Shown here: positions 51,777-61,218 of the stretch, piece after piece
How positions within the stretch are numbered: the stretch's first letter is position 1
Layout of the letters: each line of letters opens with the position of its first letter
Source: Collinsella sp. An2
GTDB lineage: Bacteria; Actinomycetota; Coriobacteriia; Coriobacteriales; Coriobacteriaceae
Direction: 5' to 3'
DNA: 64,000 bases
Assembly (NCBI RefSeq): GCF_002160065.1
Contig: NZ_NFJW01000001.1
Coordinates: 186,001-250,000 of the forward strand
The notes under the pieces: model-generated
Databases searched by the model: none
The model's input: only the letters and a program-made list of their open reading frames with translations
Told to the model about the DNA's origin: nothing
Program-made: the position numbers and the translations under genes

Positions 51777-52760
51777 ATGAAGTACGCACGCGACTCACGC
51801 CCCTCGCTTTCTAACGAAAAGACAGCAAAGCTGCTGTTCGAGGCGCTTCCCTGGATTAAGAACCTCACCGGCAAGACGGTCGTCATCAAGTACGGCGGGT
51901 CTGCCATGGTCGACGAGAAGCTCCGTGCCGACGTCATGGGTGATATTCTGCTGCTGAAGATCATCGGCGTGAAGCTCGTGCTGGTGCACGGCGGCGGCGC
52001 GGCCATCAACGAGGCGCTTTCCCACTACGACCTGCCCGTCGAGTTCAAAAACGGCCAGCGTGTGACCACGCCCGAGATCATGGACATCGTGCGCGAGGTG
52101 CTGGGCGGCAAAGTGAACCAGGAGCTCGTGGCGGCCCTGAACCAGCACGGAAACGTGGCGGTGGGCGTGTCGGGCGGAGACGCGGGCACCATCATGGCCG
52201 AGCAGCTCGACCCTGCCCTGGGGCGCGTCGGTAAAATCTCGCGCATCAACGCCGACTATCTCGAGAGCCTTATGGACAACGAGTATATTCCTGTGGTGGC
52301 AACGGTCGCCCAGGGTGAGGACGGCGGGTTCTATAACATCAACGCCGACGTCGCGGCGGGGCATATCGCTGCGGCGGTTCACGCGCACAAGGTCATGTTC
52401 CTCACCGATGTTGACGGTCTGTACGAGGACTTCTCCGACAAGGACTCGCTCATCTCCAACCTGACGCTTGAGGAGACCGAGGCCATGCTTGCCAGCGGTG
52501 ACGTGGCAAAGGGCATGATTCCCAAGCTGCAGTCGTGCATCACGGCGCTGCGCGGCGGCGTGTACCGTGCGCACATCATCAACGGCACCACGCCGCATTC
52601 GCTGTTGCTGGAGCTGCTCACCAACGCCGGTGTCGGTACGGTGATGCACTCCACCACCGAGGCGTACGAACACGATTGGAGCCCGCATCCGCTTGGCACG
52701 TTTGCGTCGCGCCTTACCGAGAACATCGACGGCGCGCTTGACGACGTCGAGGCTCTGTAA
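51777..52760 (+). CDS. argB: Acetylglutamate kinase
   Basis: 327 residues, slightly longer than usual (about 290-300). VVIKYGGSAMVDEKLR, LVLVHGGGAAINEAL, GVSGGDAGTI and FLTDVDGLYEDFSD are amino-acid-kinase signatures. Second step of the pathway, normally the feedback-controlled one. ATG 51777 follows GGAGACAGG. Confidence 0.97.
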   Translation: MKYARDSRPSLSNEKTAKLLFEALPWIKNLTGKTVVIKYGGSAMVDEKLRADVMGDILLLKIIGVKLVLVHGGGAAINEALSHYDLPVEFKNGQRVTTPEIMDIVREVLGGKVNQELVAALNQHGNVAVGVSGGDAGTIMAEQLDPALGRVGKISRINADYLESLMDNEYIPVVATVAQGEDGGFYNINADVAAGHIAAAVHAHKVMFLTDVDGLYEDFSDKDSLISNLTLEETEAMLASGDVAKGMIPKLQSCITALRGGVYRAHIINGTTPHSLLLELLTNAGVGTVMHSTTEAYEHDWSPHPLGTFASRLTENIDGALDDVEAL

Positions 52761-52839
52761 CGGAGACCCCGGTCGCCTGTGAGCAGGCGGCTCCCTTCAC
52801 GACCACGCTCATTTCCATTTGAACAAGAAAGGTCCCACC

Positions 52840-54120
52840 ATGTCGCTCGCACAACAAAAGGCCCTGGAAGATACCTACCTCATGCATACCTATGGACGCT
52901 CGCCCGTTGAGTTTGTGGGCGGGGAGGGCATGGAGCTCGTCGGTGACGACGGCCGCACCTACCGCGACTTTTTGGCGGGCATCGGCGTGTGCTGCCTGGG
53001 CCACGGAGGGCTGGTTGCCAAGGTGATCCAGGAGCAGGCCGCAAAGCTCGTGCACGTTTCCAACTATTTCTATATCGAGCACCGCGGCCAGGTGGCGGCG
53101 CTGCTCTCCAAGCTGGCAAACGACGACCTTGAGGGCGCTCGCGCCGTCGCCGACGCCATTGCCAGCGGCGATGCCGACGCCGTGGCCGCGGCGTGTGCGC
53201 CGAAGCCGGGCGAGCAGGTGTGGAAGACTTTCTTCTCCAACTCGGGCGCCGAGGCCAACGAGGGCTCCATGAAGCTCGCGCGCCTCTATGCGCATCGCGC
53301 CGGCAACGGAGGCAACACCATCGTGTGCCTGCGCGGCGGCTTCCACGGGCGTACGCTCGAGACCATTGCGGCCACCATGCAGGATCGGCTTCAGGACAGC
53401 TTCAAGCCGCTGCCGGGAGGTTTCGTGGCTTGCACTCCTAACGATGTCGATGAACTGCGTCGCATCTTCGACGAGCTGGGCAGCGAGATTTGCGCCGTCA
53501 TGCTCGAGCCGATTCAGGGCGAGAGCGGCGTGCATCCGCTGACGAAGGAGTTCGTGCAGGCCGCGTACGATCTGGTTCACGGCGTGGGCGGCGTGCTTAT
53601 TTCCGACGAGGTCCAGGCGGGCCTGTTCCGTCCGGGCAAACCTTTTGCCGTGCAGCTCTTTGATGTTCATGCCGACATCATGAGCCTTGCGAAGGGTATC
53701 GCCGGCGGCGTGCCGGCCGGTGCGTTTGTTGCCAAGCAGGAGATCGCCGACGTCTTTCGTCCTGGCGACCACGGCTCTACCTTCGGCGGCAGCTGCCTGG
53801 CGGTCGCCGCGGCCGAGGCCGTGCTCACGCGCTTGGTGCAGGGCGACTATGCCGCCCATGCGGCGGAGGTTGGCGCGTACATGGTCGAGCGTCTTGCGAC
53901 CGTGCCGCATGTGACCGAGGTCCGCGGCTCGGGCCTCATGCTGGGCTGCGATCTGGACGAGGCCGCCGGCGACGCTCATGACGTGGTGGCGCGCGCTCTT
54001 GAGGCGGGCTTCGTGATCAACGCGACGGGTGCCCACACCCTGCGCTTCCTGCCGCCGCTCATCTGCGAGCGCGCGGACGTCGACGACCTTGTTGCGTGCT
54101 TGACGAGCGTGCTTGGGTAG
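52840..54120 (+). CDS. argD: Acetylornithine aminotransferase
   Basis: 426 residues, class III PLP enzyme. SNSGAEANEGSMKLARLYAH, LRGGFHGRTLETIAAT, ISDEVQAGLFRPGKPFA and the PLP-lysine site MSLAKGIAGGVPAGAF. It has an Ala/Asp-rich insertion of about 30 residues (around 90-120) ahead of KTFFSNSGAE not present in typical ArgD. No argF or argR follows; the gene is succeeded by repeats and a tRNA. Confidence 0.95.
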   Translation: MSLAQQKALEDTYLMHTYGRSPVEFVGGEGMELVGDDGRTYRDFLAGIGVCCLGHGGLVAKVIQEQAAKLVHVSNYFYIEHRGQVAALLSKLANDDLEGARAVADAIASGDADAVAAACAPKPGEQVWKTFFSNSGAEANEGSMKLARLYAHRAGNGGNTIVCLRGGFHGRTLETIAATMQDRLQDSFKPLPGGFVACTPNDVDELRRIFDELGSEICAVMLEPIQGESGVHPLTKEFVQAAYDLVHGVGGVLISDEVQAGLFRPGKPFAVQLFDVHADIMSLAKGIAGGVPAGAFVAKQEIADVFRPGDHGSTFGGSCLAVAAAEAVLTRLVQGDYAAHAAEVGAYMVERLATVPHVTEVRGSGLMLGCDLDEAAGDAHDVVARALEAGFVINATGAHTLRFLPPLICERADVDDLVACLTSVLG

Positions 54121-54133
54121 GGTGTCGCGCAGC

Positions 54134-54285
54134 GCGGCGTTTGGCGCCGGCGGTGGCATGCTTTGGCGCGCGCGGTGTTTGGTGCTGGCGGCATGTTGTG
54201 ACGGGCGTGCTGCATGGTACCGGCGGCACGCTGTGACGGGCTTGCCGCTGGGTGCCGATGACGCGCCGTGACGGATGTGCCGCCG
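54134..54285. repeat. Degenerate tandem repeat of about 36 bases
   Basis: Four imperfect copies of a unit around TTTGGTGCTGGCGGCATG then TTGTGACGGGC, starting near 54136, 54175, 54211 and 54246. No coding frame. Sits between argD and tRNA-Val. Confidence 0.5.
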
Positions 54286-54338
54286 TGCCCTTTTCGATTC
54301 TCGGCCGTTCTGCCGCTGGCGTTTCCGGCGGCGTACGG

Positions 54339-54344
54339 TATACT
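54339..54344 (+). promoter_or_regulatory. -10 box of the tRNA-Val promoter
   Basis: TATACT nine bases before the tRNA start, the same hexamer as at tRNA-Glu. Confidence 0.55.
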
Positions 54345-54353
54345 GGTCCGCAC

Positions 54354-54429
54354 GGGCGATTGGCGCAATGGTTAGCGCAGGTGCTTTACACGCACAAGGC
54401 TGGGGGTTCGAGTCCCTCATCGCCCACCA
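54354..54429 (+). tRNA. tRNA-Val (anticodon TAC), CCA encoded
   Basis: The acceptor GGGCGAT pairs with ATCGCCC. The anticodon loop TTTACAC gives TAC. The T arm is GGGGGTTCGAGTCCCTC-like and CCA is encoded at 54427-54429. Its last 20 bases recur downstream, a sign of past integration. A hairpin ACGGCCCC/GGGGCCGT with TTTCCTG follows at about 54440. Confidence 0.96.
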
Positions 54430-54439
54430 CTTGGTTGTG

Positions 54440-54467
54440 ACGGCCCCGGCGACGGGGCCGTTTCCTG
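54440..54467 (+). terminator. Terminator of tRNA-Val
   Basis: ACGGCCCC GGCGAC GGGGCCGT followed by TTTCCTGTTT, 11 bases after the CCA end. Confidence 0.7.
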
Positions 54468-54589
54468 TTTGTGGTTCTTGCTTGGACTCGAACCCGTAAG
54501 GGCCCCATGGTGAGCAAAGCGCGTGAGCGACTTTGCCAGCATGGGTCGCAAGGCGCGGGACGCGCCGCAGCGGGTCCGGCGCCGTGAGG

Positions 54590-54996
54590 CGCCGGGGAGT
54601 CCCTCATCGCCCACCATGGCATCGAAAGGCCTTTCCGCAGCTGGGGAGGCCTTTTTGCGTTCTGCATAAACGTGTTTTTTAGCACTCGATAGCACATCGG
54701 TACCTAACTGTTCGCTTTCGAGCATGACGTTGCGAGCGGCTGCGCTGTTCTGCGGCAATTCGCACGCACGAATTCTATGTTGCGGCAATCCGCACGCTCG
54801 GGGCCCCGATATGGGTGCTCGAGCGTGTGGATTGCCGCAATATATGCGCTCCGTCGGTCTCGTCCGTGTATATTGCCGCGATTTGGGCGCTGCGGTCGCG
54901 ACCGTTCGGACGCCAGGGGCGCCGTTCGGACAAAGGCGCTTGCGACGAGGTGTTTTTTCCGATACGTTGAGGAAATCCAGTATGTCTACGCTGTTT
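54590..54996 (+). repeat. 407-base direct repeat, left copy
   Basis: Near-identical to 56496-56902 (constant offset 1906), flanking the DUF4143 ATPase gene. It contains the tRNA-Val end duplicate, a hairpin (CCTTTCCGCAGCTGGGGAGG with T-run, terminator-like), and an inverted repeat: TTGCGGCAATCC then GCACGCTCG (54780-54800) against 54820-54840 with one mismatch, plus two further half-sites. Confidence 0.9.
54597..54616 (+). repeat. Duplicate of the tRNA-Val 3' end (att-like)
   Basis: GAGTCCCTCATCGCCCACCA is identical to the last 20 bases of tRNA-Val (54410-54429). A third, two-mismatch version (TTCCCTCATCGCCCGCCA) lies at 56505-56522. Such duplications are footprints of elements that integrate into tRNA ends. 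Confidence 0.8.
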
Positions 54997-55063
54997 TCTG
55001 AAGGCAGCCTACTACGCCGTGCTTCTGGGCACAGGATAGGGTTTCTCTGCCACCATCACTCGA

Positions 55064-55146
55064 AATTCGGAAAATCACCGTTGAATTATTCGGAAAAACA
55101 CGGTTGAAAAATTCGGAAAATCAATGTTGAAATATTCGGAATATAA
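55064..55146 (+). repeat. Four AT-rich 21-base tandem repeats
   Basis: ATTCGGAAAATCAcsGTTGA recurs four times (near 55068, 55089, 55110 and, partly, 55132) directly before the ATPase gene. Much lower GC than the neighbours. Probably its promoter or operator. Confidence 0.65.
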
Positions 55147-55184
55147 TGGTTACGAATCATAATGCCTGGATGAGGGGTGAGCAT

Positions 55185-56492
55185 ATGGCACGGCAGGGCA
55201 TTGCGCCGGAGGGTTACCTTCCTCGCGTGGTAGATGAGCAAGTCGAGCGATACCTGGAAATCTTCGGAGCCGTTGAAATAGCGGGCACCAAGTGGTGCGG
55301 CAAGACGTGGACCGCCCGCGAACACGGCGCAAGCGTTTCATATGTTGATGACGATCTTGACCTTGCACGTGCTGACCCTTCTCTTATGACGCTCGGTGAT
55401 CGCCCGCACGTTATTGACGAATGGCAGCTCGTTCCGCGCATTTGGGATGTGGTGCGCCGCAGCGTGGACCGCGAGCGCGGCCTTCGCGGTGGCTGGATTC
55501 TCACAGGGTCGTCAACGCCGTTCCTGCGCACCAACAAGGATGGGGAGGCGCCGAGCCATAGCGGCGCTGGGCGCATCGGGCGGGTGCGCATGCACCCGAT
55601 GTCGCTCTTTGAGAGTGGGGATTCTACCGGTGGTGTCTCTCTTGCCAGGCTTTTTGAGGGAGACTTTGAACCGTGTCTTGCTCCAGACGATACCCGCGAG
55701 CTCATCGATCTCTGCTGCAGAGGGGGATGGCCCGAGGCCGTCGGCTCCGAAGTTTCAAATGCCCAGACGCTCGCACGGGAATACCTGCGGCTCTTTTTTA
55801 CGGAGAGCGTGCCCAAGGCCGGTAAGGACGCCGATGTGGCCGCTCGGCTCGTGGCGTCTCTCGCACGCAACCTCGGTCAGGCGGCGACCTACACAACCAT
55901 TGTCCGCGACATGTACGGCGAAGAGGACGGCACCTCGGTCATCGCGCAGGGGACCGTGGCATCCTACCTCTCTCTGCTCAAGGCTTCCTATCTTATTGAG
56001 GAGTACCCCGGATGGGTTCCTCCGACGCGCTCGCGTAAGCGCCTGGCAGTCAAGCCCAAGCGCTACCTTGCCGATCCCTCCCTTGCAGCAGCCCAGCTGG
56101 GGATGGCGCCCGATGCGCTGCTGCGTGACTGGCAGACCTTTGGTCTCTTGTTTGAATCCCTTTGCATGCGCGACCTCACGGTCTATGCCCGCGCGCTGCC
56201 AAACGTGGGCTTTGAGCCGGTGCGCTACTACCGTGATGACGCGGGCCTTGAGGCGGATGCGATCATAGAGCTTGCGGACGGGCGCTGGGCGGCCTTTGAG
56301 TTCAAAGTGAGCGAGGACAAGGTTGCCGATGCCGCGAGCAGCCTCCTGCGGCTCAAGCGGAAGCTCTGTGAGAACCAGCGCGCGCGGGTGCGCGAGCCGG
56401 AGTTTCTTGCGGTGGTGACCGGCATCTCAAAATACGCGCGGCGTACATCCGAGGGCGTGTACGTGATTCCCATACGGGCCCTGAGGGCCTAG
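55185..56492 (+). CDS. DUF4143-type AAA ATPase
   Basis: 435 residues. P-loop GTKWCGKTWTA (about 34-44), Walker B-like PHVIDEWQLVP, sensor GGWILTGSSTPFLR, then the DUF4143 domain with RMHPMSLFESGDS, a winged-helix part, and a C-terminal nuclease-like fold (LEADAIIELADGRWAAFEFK, AAASSLLRLKRKL). The family is common and mobile in gut bacteria and of unknown function, perhaps defence. ATG 55185 follows GAGGGGTGAG. It is flanked by 407-base direct repeats. Confidence 0.88.
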   Translation: MARQGIAPEGYLPRVVDEQVERYLEIFGAVEIAGTKWCGKTWTAREHGASVSYVDDDLDLARADPSLMTLGDRPHVIDEWQLVPRIWDVVRRSVDRERGLRGGWILTGSSTPFLRTNKDGEAPSHSGAGRIGRVRMHPMSLFESGDSTGGVSLARLFEGDFEPCLAPDDTRELIDLCCRGGWPEAVGSEVSNAQTLAREYLRLFFTESVPKAGKDADVAARLVASLARNLGQAATYTTIVRDMYGEEDGTSVIAQGTVASYLSLLKASYLIEEYPGWVPPTRSRKRLAVKPKRYLADPSLAAAQLGMAPDALLRDWQTFGLLFESLCMRDLTVYARALPNVGFEPVRYYRDDAGLEADAIIELADGRWAAFEFKVSEDKVADAASSLLRLKRKLCENQRARVREPEFLAVVTGISKYARRTSEGVYVIPIRALRA

Positions 56493-56495
56493 CGT

Positions 56496-56902
56496 CGCCG
56501 GGGGTTCCCTCATCGCCCGCCACTGATCTGAAAGGTCTTTCCGCAGCTGGGGAGGCCTTTTTGCGTTCTGCATAAACGTGTTTTTTAGCACTCGATAGCA
56601 CATCGGTACCTAACTGTTCGCTTTCGAGCATGACGTTGCGAGCGGCTGCGCTGTTCTGCGGCAATTCGCACGCACGAATTCTATATTGCGGCAATCCGCA
56701 CGCTCAGGGCCCCGATATGGGTACTCGAGCGTGTGGATTGCCGCAATATATGCGCTCCGTCGGTCTCGTCCGTGTATATTGCCGCAATTTGGGCGCTGCG
56801 GTCGCGACCGTTCGGACGCCAGGGGCGCCATTCGGACAAAGGCGCTTGCGACGAGGTATTTTTTCCGATACGTTGAGGAAATCCAGTATGTCCACGCTGT
56901 TT
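56496..56902 (+). repeat. 407-base direct repeat, right copy
   Basis: Same content as the left copy with scattered substitutions. It starts four bases after the ATPase stop and ends 39 bases before the start of the surface-protein gene, so it supplies that gene's upstream region. Confidence 0.9.
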
Positions 56903-56941
56903 GCGTGCGTACAAGACAGCTAAGGAAAGGCCGGTGCCGCC

Positions 56942-59900
56942 ATGTTCCGTTCCGCAATCGAAATAATGTTCGGGGGGGGGACGCTCGTTCTGAGCGTCTA
57001 GCTCAAAGATGGCAGATGCTGGCTGTCGTTGTTTTGATGGTACTTGCGGCATGTATTGCGGTGGCGGTGTCCGGTGGCGCACAGCCCGTTTTGGCAGAGG
57101 CGTTGGGCGATGCGTTGTCGAGTACGAGTTCTGCAACGGTGGCCGTGGAACCCCGCGAGGGGAACGACCATGACACCAGCCACAGTGGCTGGACTGCCAT
57201 CACCGGCACACAGACCCTGAGTGGCGGTAACTACTATCTAAATGGTGATGTAACGGGCGACCTGACCATCACCGGCACCGTCACCCTCTGCCTCAACGGA
57301 TACGTTTTAACGGGCAGCGGTAACGGTTCGGTCATTACGATAAGCAGTGGCGGAAACTTAACGCTGTGCGACTGCCGGCCAAATACCACGCACAGTGGTA
57401 TTTCCTACACCGGAGGCGTTATCACCGGCGGAAAAACCACTGGTAGTGACAGAGCCGGCGGCGGGGTCGAAGTGTATCCAACTTCGGGTAACGCCTCCTT
57501 TACTATGTATGGCGGCACCATCGCAGGGAAAAGTAGTGAAGAGTCTGGTGGCGGTGTGACCACATGGGCTAATACAACTTTTACGATGTACGGCGGCACG
57601 ATCACCAACAATACGGGTGATACTGGCGGTGGCGTGCGTAATGGTGGCACGTTCTATATGTACGGCGGAACCATTTCCGGCAATACGACCGCCTGGAAGG
57701 GCGCTGAATTGTATGTGAACAATGTGGCTAACATCCAAGGCGGAACCATTGGGAGCGGTACAGTTTACATTGCTGGTAGTAAAACGCTCAATATATCCGA
57801 CGGATATATTGGCTCCTCTTTTGATGACACAAGCGACACTGCCAACATTACAGGCGGGTATTTTGCCAACGGCGACGCCACAGCGAATACTGTCGCGGGG
57901 AGAGCGGTTGCCAGCGGTTGTACCGCTGTGGACATTTCCCAAGGAAACCATTACGGCGATACGGACTATCAAAACGGCTACCCCTATGCGGTGTATACGA
58001 CCGGCAGCACTTCGGGGTACGGTGTAGCTAGTGTGACCGTGACTTACGGCACAAGCTATACCCCAATCGTTTCGGGCAATACTCACAATGTAGAAGTCAG
58101 CTATTCCTACAAGGACAGTAACGAAGAAGCGGTAAACGACACCCCGTCCGCCGTGGGTACCTATACCGGCACCGCCACATTTGCTGCGTACATCGACGGG
58201 GCAAACAAAATCTATTATCCCGAAACCGATGTGAGTTTTATCGTAACCATCAATTCTGCTACGCCGAGCATCACGGCAACCGTATCCTATGGCTCGACGC
58301 AGACCAACATATTCACCTACGGCGATACCATCACCATTTCGGGCACCGTCACGGCGGCCCCCTCGACCAACGGCGTCAGCCTGTTGGCCGAACCGGAGCA
58401 AAACCAGGTGGGGTTGTATGTGTCGAGGAATGACAGCCCGATTGCCAAAGCGGATGTGACGACGACTGATGGTAGCTTCATCCTTCAATACAATACTGCC
58501 AGTCAGCTGATGCCCACGGGAAGCCAGACCCTCACGGTGAAATACGGCGGCAGTTCTGGCCTGACCAGCGGCGAGGCCACCGCGACCATCACGCTGAATC
58601 AGAAGGCGGTTACAGCCTCTCTCAGCGGTACGACGGCCAAAACCTACGACGGCGAGACCAACGCGCCGACTGGGCTGACTGTCGGTCTGAGCGGCGTACT
58701 TTCAGCCGATACCGTGACGGTTTCGGCTGAAAGTATCACCTACGACGATGCCAACGCGGGCGCCAACAAGACCATCACCGCTACGGGTATCACTCTCAGC
58801 GGTGACGATGCGAAGTGGTACAGCCTGTCCAGCGACACGGCCGCTACCACCGGCTCCATCACCGCGGCAGCTTCTTCTGTGGACACCGCGCCGGAGGCCA
58901 ACACTAGCTTGACCTTCACCGTCACAGCCCAAGCTCTGGTGACGGCGGGCTCAGCCAGCAATGGCACCATGGTGTATGCCCTGGGAACTAGCGCGGACGA
59001 TGTGCCAGCTGATAATTACAGTGCGACCATCCCTACCGGCACCAACGCGGGCACATACTACGTCTGGTACAAGGTGCAGGCAGATCAAAACTACAGCGAT
59101 ACCGCCCCAGTCTGTGTGACCGTGACCATTGCCAAGGCCACGCCCGAGCTAGCTCTGGCGGCCTCTCCTGCGTCCCTGCGGGGTCGGGGTACCGTAACGC
59201 TGACCCTCACCGGCGTGCCGGAAGGCGGCGGGAGCGTCACGGTGGCCTGCGACGACGGCAGCATCACCGTGGCGGCGGGCGACGACGGCGCTTGGACGGC
59301 CAGCCTGCCCAACCGCACGCAGACGTACACCTTTACCGCCAGCTTTGACGGGAACGACAACTACGACCCCACCAAGGCTTCCTGCACCGTGGAGGTGACT
59401 TATCGGAGCACCTATGTCCCGCCCGCGCACACGGACGGCCCCAGCACCTCCGGCTCCGAGGGCTGGGATGACATCAAGGATGAGATCGCGGGCGCCGAGG
59501 GCGGCGGTTCCATCGTCATCGATATGGGTGGCGAGACCGAGGTGCCCGGCGAGGTCTTCGAGGAGGTCGCCGGCAAGGATGTGGACGTGACCTTCGAGCT
59601 GGAAGACGGTGTGAGCTGGACGGTGAACGGCCAGGACGTGCCCAAGGGCGCCGACATCGGCGACCTCGACTTGGGTGTGGGCATGGGCACCGACGGCATC
59701 CCCGTGGACGTGATCAACGCCGTCACAGGCGAGGTCGGCACCGTGCAGATCGCCCTGGCTCACGACGGCGAGTTCGGCTTCGAGATGGTTCTGACGGCCC
59801 CGCTGGGCCGGGAGAACGCCGGATACTGGGCCAACCTCTATCACTACGACGAGGACGACGAGCGGCTCTCCTTCGAGACCGACGCCCGGATCGACGACGA

Positions 59901-60549
59901 CGGGAGCGTCTCCCTGAGGCTCTCCCATGCCAGCCAGTACGCTATCGTCATCGATAAGGTCGGCCACGCGCTGCCGTTTGCGGACGCGTCCGAGGGCGAG
60001 TGGTACTCGGAGCCCGTCCGCTGGACGTGGCTCCACGGCGTCATGACCGGCTACGACGACGGGTCGAACCTCTTCGGCACGGAGGACGCCCTCACGCGCG
60101 CCCAGCTCGCGGCGACGCTCTACAAGGCCGCCGGCTCGCCCGCGGCCGACCCCGCCGGTGTAGAGAGGTACTCCGACTGCGCCTACGGCGCCTGGTACGC
60201 GGAGGCGGTCTCCTGGGCAACCGACCAGGGCCTCATGACCGGTTACGACGACGGCTCCGGCCGCTTCGCGCCTGACGCTCCGCTCACGCGCGAGCAGCTT
60301 GCCGTGGTCTTCTGGCGCGCCGCGGGCTCGCCTGCGGCCGAGGCGGACCTCGGCGCCTTCCTCGACGGCGGCGAGACGTCCTCGTGGGCGAGGCCGGCGG
60401 TCATATGGGCGGTCTCCACGGGCCTGCTCAAGGGGTACGGCAACACCGGCGAGCTCGACCCCGCGGGCACCCTCACCCGCGCCCAGGCGGCGACGGTGCT
60501 CTACCGCCTCGCCACGGAGGGAGCGGACGAGACTCTCGGCTCCCGCTAG
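56942..60549 (+). CDS. Giant SLH surface protein, phase-off by one base in a poly-G tract
   Basis: ATG 56942 (AAGGAAAGG ahead) reads MFRSAIEIMFGGG and then hits TAG after nine G (56972-56980). With ten G the same start runs on through a signal peptide (MLAVVVLMVLAACIAVAVSG) for about 1202 residues. The other in-frame start, ATG 57016, lacks a ribosome site and a basic n-region. Domains: parallel beta-helix with MYGGTI repeats (about 75-250), Ig/MBG-type domains (about 340-810), a Gly/Ser linker, a small domain, and three C-terminal SLH repeats (FADASEGEWYSEPVRWTWLH onward). Wall-anchored adhesin-like protein. Confidence 0.85.
56972..56980 (+). repeat. Homopolymer of nine G inside the surface-protein start
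   Basis: Lies 30 bases after ATG 56942. Nine G puts the ATG out of frame with the 3.5-kb frame; ten (or seven) would join them. Position and length match contingency loci known from other bacteria. Confidence 0.85.
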
Positions 60550-60575
60550 AACCCCGAGATCGTTTCGGATGCTCC

Positions 60576-60612
60576 GGCCCGGGACGTCTCAGCGGACCGT
60601 CCCGGGCCGTCT
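60576..60612 (+). terminator. Terminator after the surface-protein gene
   Basis: GGCCCGGGACG pairs with CGTCCCGGGCC across an 11-base loop, followed by GTCTTCGTC. Strong stem, weak T-tract. Confidence 0.7.
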
Positions 60613-60659
60613 TCGTCAAGGGGCTCCTTCCTCGTTCCCGAGCCGTATCCCTCGCCCTA

Positions 60660-61090
60660 GTTGCGTGCACGATTCCAAAGTCGATAGGGGGTTCCGGCCG
60701 TTTCCACCCTGCGTCGTTGGTCGATTCGAGTGGTTACTGGGCATGGGAGACGCGTCCGGTTCGAGTGACTGGTCAATTCGAATGTCCGCTGGGCAAGAGG
60801 AGCGTGGCCTGGTGCGGTCGTTGGTCGATTTCGCTGAGCACTGGGCACGTGCAACGGGAGATTTTCGCGTGTTGGTCCGCGGTGGGACCGCCTTGCTGCC
60901 CAGGAGGTCGACATCTTGACCACACCCGCATGCATGCGAGCGGGGCCGCTGCCCAGCGCGCGTTCCAATTGACCACGCGCTCTTCAATTATGCGATCCCC
61001 ATGCCCAGCGCGGGTCCATATTGACCATGCCACGGCTAATGAGGGCGATTGTGGCCGAATCGCGCTCGTAACTCTCGTCCAGCGCACGCA
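60660..61090. repeat. Palindromic array of six 26-base elements with 52-base period
   Basis: Forward copies at 60718, 60770 and 60822, and inverted copies at 60897, 60950 and 61002, share TGGTCrAT at one end and CTGGGCA at the other. Spacing is 52, 52 bases forward and 53, 52 inverted. It is bordered on the left by GTTGCGTGCACG and on the right by GCGCACGCAAC, motifs that recur at 62230-62400. No gene is seen. Confidence 0.75.
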
Positions 61091-61218
61091 ACGTAAAAAC
61101 GCCACATGCAGCTCGCGCGTCCAAGGACACAGACCCGCGACAAGACGGGAGTAAGCTCGCTCGTATGACGCATCACCTAGATAACGGCCACAACGGGATG
61201 CAGTCGCTTCCCATGAGA

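Noticed and set aside
54597-54616. Second tRNA-Val gene
   Set aside because: Only the last 20 bases of the tRNA are present; no D arm, anticodon arm or acceptor 5' strand.
56686-57015. In-frame upstream extension of the SLH surface protein to ATG 56686
   Set aside because: Starts inside the 407-base repeat; the peptide is the repeat in translation, lacks a signal peptide at its start and has no ribosome site.
60660-61090. CRISPR array
   Set aside because: Regular spacing, but repeats are degenerate, reverse orientation in the middle, and no cas genes are present.
60299-61154. Open frames of 206 and 256 residues after the surface gene
   Set aside because: They overlap the SLH coding end in other frames and then translate the repeat array; no ribosome site or family.
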